Part shown: piece after piece, positions 7,352 through 8,106 of the stretch | How positions within the stretch are numbered: the stretch's first letter is position 1 | Layout of the letters: each line of letters opens with the position of its first letter | Assembly: GCA_000435835.1 (NCBI GenBank) | Contig: FR883422.1 | Coordinates: forward strand, 1 to 8,106 | DNA: 8,106 nt | Origin: Clostridium sp. CAG:221 | Lineage (GTDB): Bacteria; Bacillota; Clostridia; Clostridiales; Clostridiaceae | Reading direction: 5' to 3' | Made by a program: the position numbers and the translations under genes | The notes under the pieces: generated by a model | What the model saw: only the letters and a program-made list of their open reading frames with translations | Database searches by the model: none | What the model was told of the DNA's origin: nothing

Positions 7352-7891
7352 TGGAAGCAAATGAATTTAAAAAAATGGAATAAAGAAATCAGTCAGTTGG
7401 TAGATTATGATGAAAGTAAAGTTAACAGTTTAGGAATACCTGATAAGGATAAGAAATTTTTAATTGAAAGTTGATTACCAGAATCAGCAGCACCGTTTAT
7501 GAATTTTGAAACAATTGATAATGGTGCATTATTAAAATTAAATGAAAAATTTAATATAGATATAGAAGAGAATTATATTTATATTGGATTTACTGGAGAA
7601 GGGGATATTTTAGCACTTGAGAATGATACAGGTAGTGTTGTTTGTATTAATCATGAGAATTTAGAGAAGATGTACATAAATAATACAGTATCTCAGCTAG
7701 CTGAAAGTTTATTAGAATATGAAAAGTTTATTCAAGAAATAAATACTAACAATGGTGAATTTGCCTATGTAGATAAAGAATGGAGTTTAGAAGAACTTAA
7801 TGATATAAAAGAAAAATTAATTTCAATAGATATAAAGAGTCTACAAAAAAATAGCTTTTGGAGTAATGAGTTATCATTATTTAATAATTAA
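7348..7891 (+). pseudogene. SUKH-type (SMI1/KNR4-like) immunity protein, broken by an A-tract frameshift and an in-frame TGA
   Basis: The body of the protein (about 7376-7888) resembles SUKH immunity proteins, which bind and neutralise nuclease toxins: LPESAAPFMNFE, YIYIGFTGEGDILALEND, TGSVVCINHEN and YINNTVSQLAESLLEYEKF follow the family order. The last feature suggests the SUKH-4 subgroup. Two lesions are visible. The well-placed ribosome binding site AAAGAGGG (7333-7340) precedes ATG 7348/7351, whose frame gives MMEANEFKKME and then TAA 7381; removing one A from the run of seven at 7369-7375 restores EFKKWNKEISQLVDYDE. Further on, TGA 7472-7474 interrupts FLIES-LPES where family members usually have Gly (GGA). 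An alternative start ATG 7361 (MNLKKWNKEIS) is in frame with the body but too far from the ribosome binding site, and it still meets the TGA. ATG 7499 (130 codons) has no ribosome binding site and would lack the N-terminal third. The start overlaps the toxin stop (ATGA at 7348-7351). Confidence 0.75.
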
Positions 7892-7952
7892 ATTTAGAAA
7901 AAAGAACACATACTTTATAGAAGATTATAAACATGAAGTATTTCTATATAAT

Positions 7953-7990
7953 AAGAGCAGTTGTGAATTTTTTTGCAACTGTTCTTTTTA
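7953..7990 (+). terminator. Rho-independent terminator after the immunity pseudogene
   Basis: AAGAGCAGTTG (7953-7963) pairs with CAACTGTTCTT (7976-7986), 11 bp with one G-T wobble. The stem can extend through TGAA/TTTG-type pairs to a 4-base T loop. It is followed by CTTTTTA. It closes the toxin-immunity region about 60 bases after the last stop codon. Confidence 0.8.
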
Positions 7991-8106
7991 TAAATTTAAA
8001 TAATGTTAAAATATTAATGAAAACAATTAAAGACTAGCTCTGTAATATAGTAGGTGTGATGATAAAAGAAGGTTTTGGTCTTATGTCAATATTTTGGACA
8101 CAAAAA
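7991..8106 (+). other. Right edge: possible gene start or insertion-sequence end
   Basis: These last 116 bases hold no complete gene. An ATG at 8059 after TAGGTGTG could begin a frame that stays open to the edge (MIKEGFGLMSIFWTQK), but 16 residues identify nothing. On the other strand the end reads TGTGTCCAAAATATTGACAT, which resembles sequences near the ends of IS3-family elements as I remember them. I cannot choose between these readings without more sequence. Confidence 0.25.

Noticed and set aside
7472..7474. TGA read as tryptophan (mycoplasma-type code)
   Set aside because: Trp is encoded by TGG in the intact MATE and NERD genes, TGA is the natural stop of NERD (5681-5683), and other lesions use TAA, so the standard bacterial code applies.
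7499..7891. 130-residue stand-alone protein starting at ATG 7499
   Set aside because: There is no ribosome binding site before it, and clear SUKH-like coding sequence continues upstream in the same frame past the TGA, so it is the C-terminal part of a broken gene.

Overview
The window is very AT-rich and uses ATG/GTG starts, purine-rich ribosome binding sites, TGG for Trp and TGA as a real stop. This points to a low-GC Firmicute, most likely Clostridium sensu lato. No species can be named from the sequence alone.

Layout: (1) 1-85 is the 3' tail of an unidentified gene on the + strand, followed by two tandem hairpins (145-174 and 179-210) that look like terminators. (2) 337-1686 is an intact MATE-family efflux gene of MepA type, with its own promoter-like upstream region and terminator. 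(3) 1832-6817 is a probable three-gene defence-like transcription unit with no terminator inside it. It holds a SauUSI-like type IV restriction gene (PLD nuclease, superfamily 2 helicase, DUF3427) split by a one-base frameshift near 3490, an intact NERD-domain nuclease-like protein (5075-5683), and a heavily eroded AAA-ATPase/PD-(D/E)XK gene (5745-6817) with at least two internal deletions and one frameshift. The unit ends at a strong hairpin (6855-6887). (4) Directly after that hairpin, 6887-7351 is an open frame of 154 codons with no usable start. It encodes the C-terminal HNH-type nuclease domain of a polymorphic toxin. Its partner follows at 7348-7891, a SUKH-type immunity gene with an apparent A-tract frameshift and an in-frame TGA. 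(5) 7953-7990 is a terminator. The last ~50 bases hold the start of a possible gene or the edge of an insertion sequence.

Taken together this is a decaying genome-defence and competition island. Four adjacent genes concerned with nucleic-acid attack or immunity are broken by different kinds of lesion, while the MATE transporter and the NERD gene between or beside them look intact. I see no clearly new system. The points most worth checking are whether the restriction frameshift is real, the startless toxin module with its damaged antidote, and the coupling of a NERD protein to a SauUSI-like enzyme.
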